Shown piece after piece: positions 24,307 to 33,338 of a stretch of 64,000 bases of DNA. The notes below the pieces were generated by a model. That model saw only the letters and a list, made by a program, of their open reading frames with translations. It made no database searches and was not told the origin of the DNA. A program made the position numbers and the translations under genes. Each line of letters opens with the position of its first letter. Positions within the stretch are counted from its first letter, which is position 1. The DNA comes from Climacium dendroides (taxonomy: Eukaryota; Streptophyta; Bryopsida; Hypnales; Climaciaceae), in assembly GCA_950106755.1 (NCBI GenBank), contig OX467082.1, positions 36,580,001-36,644,000 on the forward strand. Direction: 5' to 3'.

Positions 24307-25011
24307 TCAGACAGGCTCCGCCAAGGCTTTCTCCATCATCTTGATTTTGCGATCGATGGAGAGGTCGATGATCTTGTCTCCGATGGTCACCACAATACCC
24401 CCGATGATGCTCCGGTCCACTAGCTGCGTGATCTTCACATTTTGTCCCTCCTCCTTCAACACCCAGCCCAGTGCTTTCTTGATCTCCTCCAAATCGGCCG
24501 CCGGGAGCTCCAACGCCATTTTCACCTGCACCTCCACCTCCCCGCGATGCGCCAGCAGGAGCTTGGAGTACGACGAGAAGATGCTCTGCACGAACGCGAG
24601 CCGCCCGTTCTCCGCCAACACCGCCATGAAGTTCTTGGTGACCTCGTGGAACTTGGTCTCCTTGAAAATCTCCTCGCAGGCCTTCACGCGCGCCGTCTTC
24701 GGCACCGACGGGTCACGCATGAAGCCCGCGAACAGCGTGTTCATGCCCGCAACGCCCGCAACTTGCTCCAAGTCGCAGCGCACAGGGTCCAGCGCGTTCG
24801 CGTGCACCGCAGTCACGTAGAGCGCGGCTGCGTACTTGCCCGCCACGCCGTGCATCGGGAGCGGCACCTCAACGTGCTTCCCCGCCTTGTTTCCCCCGCC
24901 GTTGTCCATCCCCCCGCACTCGGTCGACGTCGCGAACGCCAGACCACGAAACCGAAATGGCACGGTTCTTCTCCATGCCAGCGCCAGCGCCAACGGCGGC
25001 CGACTCCACAT
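24307..25011 (-). CDS. Mitochondrial F1Fo ATP synthase OSCP subunit (delta/OSCP family), 234 aa
   Basis: Single-exon CDS. The first in-frame ATG is at 25011 and gives MWSRPPLALALAWRRTVPF, an Arg-rich amphipathic mitochondrial presequence; the longer open frame upstream has no ATG. The mature part begins near VPLPMHGVAGKYAAALYVTA, the OSCP N-terminal helical domain that caps the F1 alpha subunits. The conserved KNFMAVLAENGRL block and the C-terminal HRGEVEVQVKMA, DRSIIGGIVVTIGDKIIDLS and MMEKALAEP follow. OSCP links the peripheral stalk to F1 so that proton flow drives ATP synthesis. The PLPMHGVAGKYA-type start and the presequence favour mitochondrial OSCP over plastid delta. GC-rich and intronless here. 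The stop codon (24307-24309) lies against a tandem repeat array. Confidence 0.93.
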   Translation of the reverse strand: MWSRPPLALALAWRRTVPFRFRGLAFATSTECGGMDNGGGNKAGKHVEVPLPMHGVAGKYAAALYVTAVHANALDPVRCDLEQVAGVAGMNTLFAGFMRDPSVPKTARVKACEEIFKETKFHEVTKNFMAVLAENGRLAFVQSIFSSYSKLLLAHRGEVEVQVKMALELPAADLEEIKKALGWVLKEEGQNVKITQLVDRSIIGGIVVTIGDKIIDLSIDRKIKMMEKALAEPV

Positions 25012-25548
25012 CGTCGACAAACCAAAACCTCCAATGCGGCAATCTTGGGCAACGCGGCCAAATGCCAAGCCAAACTACAGCGTGTGCACACGGCAGGCGA
25101 GAGAATTGCCTCACGATCTACCACAGTACCAAGGTAGCAGGACAATGACGAATAGTGGCACGCACAAGATGACCTAACCGTTGCGTTAGTGAGCCAACTT
25201 ACCCTCTTGGTGACCACAGCAGTCAGTGACCACTGTGCATTTCGACGTGTCGTATAATTCTTACTCTCAATTGCTCTTAATTCTCTTTCCCCCACTCACG
25301 AAGGAGATGGCGAGGAAGTGGATGCACAGACACACATCACCATGAACCAGAACTGGCAAAGATGGAGCTGGCCATTACAAGAGATTTACAGTATAACATA
25401 TTGTGTATCTCCAGATGAAACAGTTGCACACACAATCAAGGCTACTGATATCGGTCAACAAAGAGTGAAAGCAAAGCATTAGCACAGAGACTCTTTACAT
25501 GCTAAACATGAACGGGCAATTTTGCGAGCAGCGACACGGCCGCGCCGT
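25012..25548. other. Short spacer between two minus-strand genes
   Basis: Holds the OSCP promoter and 5' UTR and the 3' UTR of the steroid-binding-like gene. A frame in phase with OSCP is open upstream to 25068 but starts only at TTG, so it was not included. No other feature seen. Confidence 0.5.
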
Positions 25549-25863
25549 CTATGAGCTGACATGTCCCACCACGGGGTATTTGGCCGCGAACTTGCGGTCC
25601 CAGTCGTCCAGAACGCCAATCTCCTTCTCCGTCAAGTCGTCAATGTCCGCCACCACGTCCTCTGATTTGGTGGACATCTTGGCGAGAGCGCGGCTGGCAT
25701 CCTTGCCAGAGAACATGGCGTACGCACCTCCTGGCCCGTAGAACGACTTCCCACTGGTCACGTCGTAGATTTTGCCCCGGACCGCCACCAGGATGGGTAA
25801 GTTGCTGTCGCTGCCGTCGTAACGGTTCAGCTGCGTTGCCGAAATGTTCCCAACGCTGGCCAT
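25549..25863 (-). CDS. Small membrane steroid-binding-like protein (MAPR, cytochrome b5-fold), 104 aa
   Basis: Single exon from the ATG at 25863-25861 to a stop at 25549. The whole protein is one cytochrome-b5-like heme/steroid-binding domain: ISATQLNRYDGSDSNLPI, VAVRGKIYDVTSGKSFYGPG, YAMFSGKDASRALAKMS and DDWDRKFAAKYPVVG. GKSFYGPGG-Y-MF-GKDASRAL is diagnostic of the MAPR family (animal PGRMC, plant MSBP). The heme-coordinating tyrosines of the YDV and FYGP region are present. The protein lacks the N-terminal membrane anchor of larger MSBPs and resembles the short plant form of about 100 aa. Family members bind heme or sterols and assist P450 or sterol signalling; the partner here is unknown. 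An alternating purine-pyrimidine tract lies directly upstream of the start codon. Confidence 0.94.
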   Translation of the reverse strand: MASVGNISATQLNRYDGSDSNLPILVAVRGKIYDVTSGKSFYGPGGAYAMFSGKDASRALAKMSTKSEDVVADIDDLTEKEIGVLDDWDRKFAAKYPVVGHVSS

Positions 25864-25879
25864 TGTGTGACTCTACGCG

Positions 25880-25908
25880 AGCGCGCGCGCGCGCACACAC
25901 ACACACAG
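25880..25908. repeat. (GC)n(AC)n alternating tract in the MAPR 5' leader
   Basis: A 29-bp run of alternating purine and pyrimidine (GC repeats joined to AC repeats) lies 17-45 bp upstream of the minus-strand start codon at 25863. Such tracts are classic Z-DNA formers and are length-variable. Confidence 0.95.
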
Positions 25909-26482
25909 GTTGTGACGAGGAGTCTGGAAATTCTCTTGAGTCTCCAATTGGCGAGATTGTAAGAGTAGGTGAGCCTGGAAAACAGGTCGTACGCCACACT
26001 AAGATTCTCACAACCCCAGAATTGGCAACATGAAAGTAAAACTATTCTCGAATTCGAGAAACCTGGTAAGACTAACACTAAAGCAGCAACATGGGAGCAG
26101 CACCGTGGAGAACACTTACAAGTGCTTGATGAAGACGAAGAAGAAACTGGGTCGTCCAATTAGTGCAACGACTGGATCAATCCTCTTGCAGGTTCACGCG
26201 CGATATGCTTTTGGAGAGCTACGCAGGGCACAAGGGAGAGACACAACACTCGGAGGGCTTAAAATCCTAAAATGCAGAAGATTCCTTGCCATCCGAAGCA
26301 CGCCATTTTCACGCTTTTGGTTGGAGCTTCTGCTCCTTTTGGTCTGACACTCCAACGGACGCCTCTTCAAGTTGACCCATGGCTATGGCCCTTTGACCCA
26401 AGTGCAACTCCATCTTTCTCCGTCCAACCAGAATTTCTTCTCCGTCGTGACTCTTGTCTGAAATTCAATTACTTTACATTCT

Positions 26483-26548
26483 AAACCCTAAGAGACCCCT
26501 AAACCCTAAAAGACCCCTGAACCCTAAGAGACCCCTAAACCCTAAGAG
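26483..26548. promoter_or_regulatory. Cluster of telomere-box motifs (AAACCCTA)
   Basis: Four (A)AACCCTAA motifs are spaced about 18 bases apart in an AAACCCTAAGAGACCCCT repeat; the third copy is changed to GAACCCTA. AAACCCTA is the plant telo-box, a known promoter element of translation and cell-cycle genes and also the plant telomere unit. The cluster lies about 0.6 kb upstream of the minus-strand MAPR gene, so it could serve that promoter or be a degenerate interstitial telomere repeat. Confidence 0.75.
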
Positions 26549-26994
26549 CCACATAGTGAGTTAATTTGCCTTTTTCCAAAAAACAACATGCGCTTTGTTT
26601 TCACAAGTGTCCCTTCTTTTCACCTCGGCGCTATTTTTCCACAAAAGGTTTGTAGGCTTTGCAATTGAGTTTTGTACCATAGGTGATATTGGTCGAGAAA
26701 GACTAGGCATTCCGAAGCTTCGCAATTCATTGGGTTATTGCAATTGATTTTGTATTGCAAATGTTTTAGGGTTTAGTGAATTTTTTTACTGAAATTGTAG
26801 AGGTTGATGTTTGTTTTTGGTCGGTGATTCTGCATGTTTTATTTATTAGGGTTTTTTTATTCTGAAGAAAAATCTCACTTAGGTTTAGTAGTTGGATGAT
26901 GTTTTATTTTTTCCCTGAGAAATTTGAGAGTTTTCTCACTGAAATTTTTAGAGAACTAGAAACAAATGCTTGCTTTTACGCTCAGTTTCAGTCA

Positions 26995-27060
26995 CTCAAA
27001 TACCTAATTTACAGTGTGTGTTCTAAGCTTAGAGCACGCACTGTAAGCTGGGTATTTGAG
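26995..27060. repeat. 66-bp near-perfect palindrome
   Basis: CTCAAATACC at 26995 mirrors GGTATTTGAG ending at 27060, with arms of 33 bases meeting at an AAGCTT centre (27026-27031). The arms match at most positions, including ACAGTG-GTG and CTAAG. A further partial copy of one arm (TACGCACTGTAAGCTTAGAA) follows at about 27069-27090. Confidence 0.85.
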
Positions 27061-27239
27061 CACCTCGAATACGCACTGTAAGCTTAGAATACGCATTATA
27101 AAGGGACGATTACACTTGGAGTTATAAAATAACAGCTCTTAAAAAATAACAGCACTATAAATTACTTCTTATGGCCCTTATTGCTGAGCAAGCTTGGCGG
27201 ATAAGGCGGATAATACAACCCAACTGTCTGGGCATATTA

Positions 27240-27655
27240 TTATGGTAGAGGTATCCATTCCTAACCAGAGCTCCATGAGCAATCAATAGGGTGTGTTAAA
27301 TTTAGAGAGGCTGGGGCTCATTTATGGTTATTTTTAATATTTCAAAGGTTACAAGAAGCTTCCCTGTTACAAGAATTACAGCATGCCATATTTTATGTGC
27401 CATTGTAAGTAGCCCTCCAGTCTGTTAGTGAGCAGTTTTGGAGGACTCTCAGCATTGGCCATGGGTCAACAAGAACGTTGGCCTTTCAAAAATCATAGTA
27501 ATTTCACTTTTGGTGCAAAAATTACCATAATTTTTGCGATCCCCATCGTTCATGTCACTCCACCTCGTGCAATACTTGCTTCACCTTCCACTGCTCCTCA
27601 TCATGTCCCCAATTCCTTATTTGATCAGTTATGGGTGCCTTCACTATAGCTTGTA
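27240..27655 (+). repeat. Dispersed repeat, copy 1 (partner at 31808-32185)
   Basis: Aligns by eye in the same orientation with 31808-32185. Shared landmarks in order are GGTAGAGGTATCCAT, TGAGCA, ATCATAGTAATTTCA, AAATTACC, GCAATCCCCATC or GCGATCCCCATC, ACCATGTCC or TCATGTCCC, and GTTATGGGT-CCTTCAC. Both copies carry short open frames (27428-27649, 31936-32157) that are not conserved as proteins, so they are remnants of one repeat family. Confidence 0.7.
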
Positions 27656-27870
27656 GGTGTTCAAACCTCAAAGGGACTATCAACTGATTGCTGCTCTTCC
27701 TCCTCTGTCGCCTCAGTTTCAGTTGAAGTCTTTTGCTTCTTGTTCTGAGAGATTGAAGCGTAGAATGCTGGCTCGAAAACCGTCTGCAGTGTTTGCAAGG
27801 TGACGTTTGAAACTCTCCCTCTCATACAGTAGTCTCATGCCTGGGTTCCGGTGTTTTTGTATATGATTTA

Positions 27871-28146
27871 AGGTAGGTTCACCCCAAACCGCCACTTTTA
27901 GCTACTCAGTCTATTTTCTATTATTAGATTGGTTAAATTTTCATATGTTCTTGTTGGCAAGTGAAAGGAGGTTCCAACGCACCAGAGAACGTGGCATTTG
28001 GATACTGTATGCAAAAGTTATTAAGGAACAAAGTTTGGTTCTGAAAGCGTTTCTTCCACATAGGTACATACAGAACTGATTTCGGAGATGTACATACAGT
28101 ATAGATGGCGGTTTAAGGTCAGTGGCACATTTGGGTGTACCTACCT
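27871..28146. mobile_element. MITE, AGGTAGG family, best complete copy (276 bp)
   Basis: Starts AGGTAGGTTCACCCCAAA and ends TTTGGGTGTACCTACCT, with TA directly outside both ends (27869-27870, 28147-28148). The interior holds a module also found elsewhere in the window: CATTTGGATACTGTATGCAA followed by AAAGTTATTAAGG, then GTTCTGAAA and CATACAGTATAGATGGCGG. TIRs with a TA target suggest a Tc1/mariner-type MITE. No coding capacity. Confidence 0.85.
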
Positions 28147-28204
28147 TATACATCATTTTTCTTTTGGCTGTCAAATGTATCATTGGAGAGGATGTGCTTC
28201 TTTT

Positions 28205-28690
28205 TAGACTTTTTTTTAGGGTTTGACAATATTTGCAATTAGAGCTTTGAGTTTTGAGTAAAAAAAATTTTAATTTCTATTTTTCAGCGTTTTGGGTACA
28301 GAAATGCGCCGGTGCAGAGGATGGGCATTTTTGAATTCTTAGGGTTTTGCAGCGTTTGCAATGTGAATTTTGAGCTTTGAGTTTCAATGTTTTCGCTTAT
28401 AAATTTTCCAATATTTTTAAGTGATTTTTTTTTATTGTGAAATGTGTTGGTGGAGAAGACGGGGTATTTTGAAATCTGAGGGTTTTTATGTGCTTTCAAT
28501 TTGAACTTTGATCTTCAAGGTTTGGTGTTCTAGCACATGAATTTTATTTTATTTCTAGCCTTTTAGATTATGGAATGTGCTAATAGAGAGGATGGGCGGG
28601 CGTTGAATTCTTAGGATTTTGTAGCAATTGCATTGTGAAATTTGAACTCTCTTGTGATTCTTGTGTTTCAATGCTTTGAATTTTATTTTG
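28205..28690. repeat. ~130-bp degenerate tandem repeat array
   Basis: About four units share the order TTAGGGTTTTGCAG, TTTGCAATGTGAATTT, GAGCTTTGAGTTTCAATG, GGAATGTGC-GGTG-AGAGGATGGG and TTGAATTCTTAGG. The units begin near 28217, 28340, 28479 and 28612. The array directly follows the MITE ending at 28146. Confidence 0.75.
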
Positions 28691-28839
28691 CATAGAAATT
28701 CTTTCATAATTTCTTACTTGCATTTCCATTCAACACCTTCAATCAATAGAAGTTCTTTTATAATTTTTTAACAAATCCCTTTTCGCACCAAATTTCAAGT
28801 ATGAATATTTGTACTTTTGTTTTACACATAAGGATTCTA

Positions 28840-29125
28840 TATCATCCATTGGACACTTAGTCTTTGCAACAATGTTACAAGGTTAATTTGCTTTGGGTGA
28901 TGTGTAATTGGGAATACAAATTGCTTGCAATGGCAATCGAAATCCAAATCCCCTCCAAAACTTTCAAGGCCCCTGATATTCAACGTCATCTATTGGATAC
29001 TTAGTGTTTGTAACAACATTATAGGGTTAATTTCCTTTGGATAGTGTGTAATTAGTGCACAAATTGACTACAATGGCAATCCAAATCCAAATCCCTTCTA
29101 AAATTATTAGGGCCCTTGATATCAT
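28840..29125. repeat. Two-copy tandem duplication, 144-bp period
   Basis: GGTTAATTTGCTTTGG at 28881 and GGTTAATTTCCTTTGG at 29025 head two copies. Each copy runs through ACAAATTG, CAATGGCAATC and AAATCCAAATCCC to AGGCCCCTGATAT or GGGCCCTTGATAT. Confidence 0.8.
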
Positions 29126-29224
29126 TAGAGAAATTTGGACTCTTCAAAGGGTTGCTGAGGTGTGACAAACCAGTCTATTACTGGAGCCCTACCAAAGCCC
29201 TACAATGTTGTAAAAAGTACAGCA

Positions 29225-29275
29225 TCTTTGACATTATAAGATATTCACCTTATGTGAATATCTTATTGTCAAAGG
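29225..29275. repeat. Short near-perfect hairpin
   Basis: TTTGACATTATAAGATATTCAC and its near-complement GTGAATATCTTATTGTCAAA flank a five-base loop, CTTAT. The only break in the stem is a two-base bulge. The stem of about 20 bp is close to a plant small-RNA duplex in length, but the AT-rich context also fits a transposon foldback. Confidence 0.8.
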
Positions 29276-29279
29276 ATAT

Positions 29280-31112
29280 ATCTGCTTTTTTTACTCCGGG
29301 ATGTCAAACACGCACCTTAGTTTTGGTTTCAGTTAAGTTCTAGTTTAATGTGTCTTTAATCACAGCAATAGAAAACTGTAACTAACTCTCCGTCCATCAT
29401 TTAACTATCATTTTGTATCATTCAATGCTTTGATAATTCCTTGGGCTAACAATGCACGTGAATAGAGGAAAAATTTATTAATGGACAAAATAAAAGTAAT
29501 GGAGGAGTCCTTTAGGCACTTCTTAAGTGGCCCTCTAGAAAGTCCATATTTTCTCTAATGTCAACATCATTATATCCAAAATAATAGGATTGTAGGAGAT
29601 GCCTTTGTTGCTCAACAACAACAAAGGAGTTTCAAGTGTTTTTCAATGTTTAACCCCTAAGGAGATTATAGCTTTTTGAATCTTCCAATTATAGATAGTT
29701 TTTATTTTTTATTTTTGAAATTTATACATCATGAAGATAGGCAATACTTTTTAGGCACAATAATTTTCAATACTTTTGGATTTAGGGAAAAAAATATTTT
29801 GTAAAATGTTGTTTCTACTTAACTAGGGCTAGTTGGGCAAGGTAGTTGACACTTTGAATAATTTTTAGGAAAAATGTCCAAAAGGGCTTGAGCAAGTGTA
29901 AAGGTAGCCAATTCTAATCTTTGAATTTGGATTCAACTCTCATGTCTTGGTTGTTAGTGGATCAAATCTTTGTTCATCATACCAATTCTGGCTTGAGAAA
30001 ATTCTTTCATTGGAAGAAAAACAAGTCTTATCTAACCATTCAAAGAACAACTAGATGTCCTAAACAACTGATTTGCAACTACACTATCTAAAATGGAGTG
30101 GTGGTCTCATATGTACACTGTTGTAATTGTAGACTACTTGTATATAAAACTTGTAGATGTATAAATCTTCAACTTATAGAAGTTGATAGAGGAACTTTCA
30201 CACCTTTGGTTTTCCATTCTTGGAATACTCAAGTTGTTGATGTATCAATGATTGATTGAAGTAGAAGTATTGTAATCATTTAGCAGATGAGTAATATATA
30301 AGTACAAATTTGTTGTGACAATCTTGACTTGTATGCAATTGAATACTTTTTTTATAATAGATTTTTTCTAGTCAAAGCATTGAATTCTATAATTGGCTAT
30401 AATGAACTTTTAAAATTTGATTGCCAAGGCATTGAAATGATGTTTCAAGGATATAATAGTATTAGTGCCTCTAGGTGCCCCTAAATTGGAAGATTAGAGA
30501 GTTGATAATTTAGTCATGCTCCATCCTAAAGGTGACAAAATCCAAAATAGTAGTCGCCATACTAAGAGCCCACTAAGGTATCTACACCTAATTTTGATCC
30601 TTCTTTAAAAACACCACCCAACAAATTCTTGTCTAAAATGTACTTCTACTATTTATGAGAGTTTAGGTTCAATTTTAAGAACACCTATTTTTAACAATTT
30701 GAATATTTATAGCTTATTCATATGGTGTTTTAAAAAATGCATTTGAAGAAAATCTAAAATCTCCTTTTGCCTACCAACAAGACCCCACAAAAAGGTTTTC
30801 AATATACTAATGAGAACCATACTAAATTGTTTGGTTGGTTGATTTTAGATGTAGTTATCTTATAGTCACTTCTTTCGGCAAGAAGTTGACACTTAAATTT
30901 CATTGCTCTTGAAAGTAACTTTGTAGAATCTAGGATTGCTACTTATACTTTTGATTCTACCACATTCACCTCTAAATTTGGTCACAAACAACCTAATCTC
31001 TCATATATACTAAGAAACATACAATTTTAGGATGATTTGGTGGTGCAAATCCCGCTTCTTAGAGGGTGGCGAAACTAGTCAAATGATGAAAATAGAGTTG
31101 ATTTTTTTAATA
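29280..31112. other. AT-rich spacer without recognised genes
   Basis: No domain-bearing frame and no RNA gene seen. A single TTTAACCCCTAAGGAG near 29650 resembles the end of the TTAA-flanked elements, but no matching partner end was found. Confidence 0.5.
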
Positions 31113-31525
31113 TTCCCTCGGTTCCAATATAACTATTTACTTTGAATGTTATGTTTTTTTAAGTTTGTTTTGAGTAAGTAATATGGAGACTTCCTTATGG
31201 CTAATTTTAGTTAGGTTGCAATGAAGACGTGCAATGTTCTTCATTGATTTGGGTCATATAAAATTTGGAACCTTTCTTTATTATGTTTTTCACAATAAAT
31301 TTAATTGTAAAGTGTGTGCAATGGGGGACTAGGAGGCAAAGTTTGAGAAAAACATAAGACAAAACTCCTTGAAGCACCCAAATTGGGGTTTCTTGGAGTT
31401 TGGTGTTGTGTTCCTTTTATACTATTCTTAGTCAAACCTACCCCTAACAAACTCTAACATGATTAATGAAATTGGCTCAAAAAAATATCAATAAAATTGT
31501 GGACAATCCTTTCGGGACGGTAGAG
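31113..31525. mobile_element. Degenerate Stowaway-like element
   Basis: Starts TTCCCTCGGTTCCAATATAA after TA and ends near ATCCTTTCGGGACGGTAGAG. Its interior (TTTGAATGTTATGTTTTT, TTGTTTTGAGTA, TGGCTAATTTTA, TTCTTCATTGATTT, TATAAAATTTGGAA) is clearly homologous to the shorter element at 54023-54272. The right boundary is approximate. Confidence 0.65.
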
Positions 31526-31807
31526 GCACCCATAACTGACCGAATAAGCAATTGTGACATGATGTGGAACATAGTAAGGCGAAGGAAATATTTCCTCAAG
31601 TGCAGAGATAGAAATGAGGGGTATTGTCTAAATTTGGAAATTTTTTATTGCTTAAACTGAAATTACTATAAATTTTGGAATATACAATGTGTAGACTATT
31701 CTAAAACCTCTCATTTAAGAGACAACTTCTTGTTCACTTCGGCACGCAGATGTGTCATGAAAAAAAAATGGAAGGATTGGGTGGAAATTAAGAACTCATG
31801 TTTTGAA

Positions 31808-32185
31808 ATTAAGGTAGAGGTATCCATTTTTGACTCAAGTATCCATGTGCAACCTATATTTCCAACCCAATAATGTTCCAAACTAATAAGGTCATGAGAC
31901 ATGTCCCAAAGTGGTGAGCATGAAAGCAGAAAGTAGTGAGCAGGAAAGTAGTTTGGCTAAGATTGGAACTAGAAGAATCTAATGATTGTCTATGGGTCTC
32001 AAGCACTTTTTGCCTCCCAAAATTCATAGTAATTTCAGTTCAAGCAATAAAATTACCCAATTTTTTTTGCAATCCCCATCATTTCTATCAATGCACCTCT
32101 GAAAATATTTGCTTTGCCTTGCAACACTCCAGACCATGTCCAGAATTGCTTGTTTGATTGGTTATGGGTACCTTCACCTCAGTCC
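31808..32185 (+). repeat. Dispersed repeat, copy 2 (partner at 27240-27655)
   Basis: Second copy of the repeat described at 27240; the order of conserved blocks is the same and the copies share no gene. It ends just before the GC-richer region that precedes the endosulfine gene. Confidence 0.65.
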
Positions 32186-32289
32186 CAACCTCTCCTGAAT
32201 TTCAGACACTCTATTGGTTGGTGGTGGGTGGTTCTACCTTACTAGTAAGTCATTACCAAAAATCTGCCTGATAATTTCAACGCAGGTGT

Positions 32290-33338
32290 TGCCCCAGTCG
32301 CTTACCGTCCGTCCGTCCGTCCGCCCGTCCGTCCGCGTACTCGTTGGGTGGAAGCTTTTCGTGGCGTTACAACCGGCTCGCAAACGTTCCCTCACCGTCC
32401 GTCCGTCTCTGACTGACGAAGACTCGGACTCCGTCCAGGATTCGCAAAAGCCAAGCATCTCCACGCTGACACGCTCACCCTTCTCTAATAATGACGTGAT
32501 TTCCTTCACTTCTGCAGGTCTCGCAATCGCCCCATCAAGCCCGGCACGTACACACTCTTCGCACAATTGGACAGCATCGGATGTGATTGCCCGTCTTGGG
32601 GAGAGAGTTGGAGAAATCGCCGTTCAAGGATTTCGTCTCGAGCTTTCGTTGTGCGAGCTCGGTGAGGTGCGAATCGGATTCCGCTTGGGTGGAATCGGAT
32701 TGTGCAAGTTTGGGTACGTGATGGGCGCTCTCGAAATTTTCCGATCTGGATTTGTGTAGGTCAAATTTCAGGATTAGCGTGTCTTTTTAGGGTTTCGGGG
32801 TCTATCGGTACGCAGTCGGTAGCAGGGGACAAAGTGTTGTGGAATTGGCTTTCGAGATCCAGCTGTTGTAGCTTGCAAATCTTGGAAGCCTGGGTCTGGA
32901 ATTGTTTCACACGAGGTTTGGTGTAGTTTTGTGGTTCTTACTGCAAATTTGACGATTATTTTTTTGGACCTACTCTGTCTGGGTCATCGATTAGTGTGTG
33001 GGCGTTTGAATAGGTTACGTTTGTGCATTTTGTCTCCGGCCACAGTGTATGACTCCAGGACCTTCTTTGATTGCTGGGTGTGTGGTGAAGCTGAGACGAC
33101 GTAGGCGGTGCGGGAAGAGAGAAAGACTTCGGGGATTAGAGTGGTTTTTGAAAATTGTAGGATTTTGAGATCAGTCGTTCTGATGCCCTTGCCGTCGGAT
33201 CTGGATGGATGAATTTCAGTTTCATGCTGATGGGGTGTGTGTGTCACCGATCAGGTTACGTGCATTGGTACATTGCCTGGGATCATAACTTTAGTGATTT
33301 TTGTGTTCAAGGTTGACGGGTGAAGAGAGGCAGGGGCT
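32290..33338 (+). promoter_or_regulatory. Probable promoter and 5' UTR of the endosulfine gene, with GTCC microsatellite
   Basis: Composition changes from AT-rich to GC-rich at about 32290. A (GTCC)n tract, broken by one GCCC unit, lies at about 32307-32335, with a shorter one at 32397-32408. The 1 kb before the ATG has no long conserved frame, and acceptor-like sequence (GTGTTCAAG) sits 28 bp upstream of the ATG. A 5' UTR intron is therefore plausible but not proven. Confidence 0.45.

Noticed and set aside
25012..25068. N-terminal extension of OSCP
   Set aside because: The extension starts at TTG; the first ATG at 25011 gives a good mitochondrial presequence.
24442..25137. Plus-strand open frame of 231 codons, rich in Arg and His
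   Set aside because: Antisense to OSCP; its composition follows from the GC-rich sense codons.
27428..27649. Open frame of 73 codons as a gene
   Set aside because: It lies in a dispersed repeat also present at 31936-32157, where the reading frame is not conserved.
32214..32759. Plus-strand open frame of 181 codons
   Set aside because: It spans the GTCC microsatellite and the likely 5' UTR of the endosulfine gene, and its sequence shows no domain.
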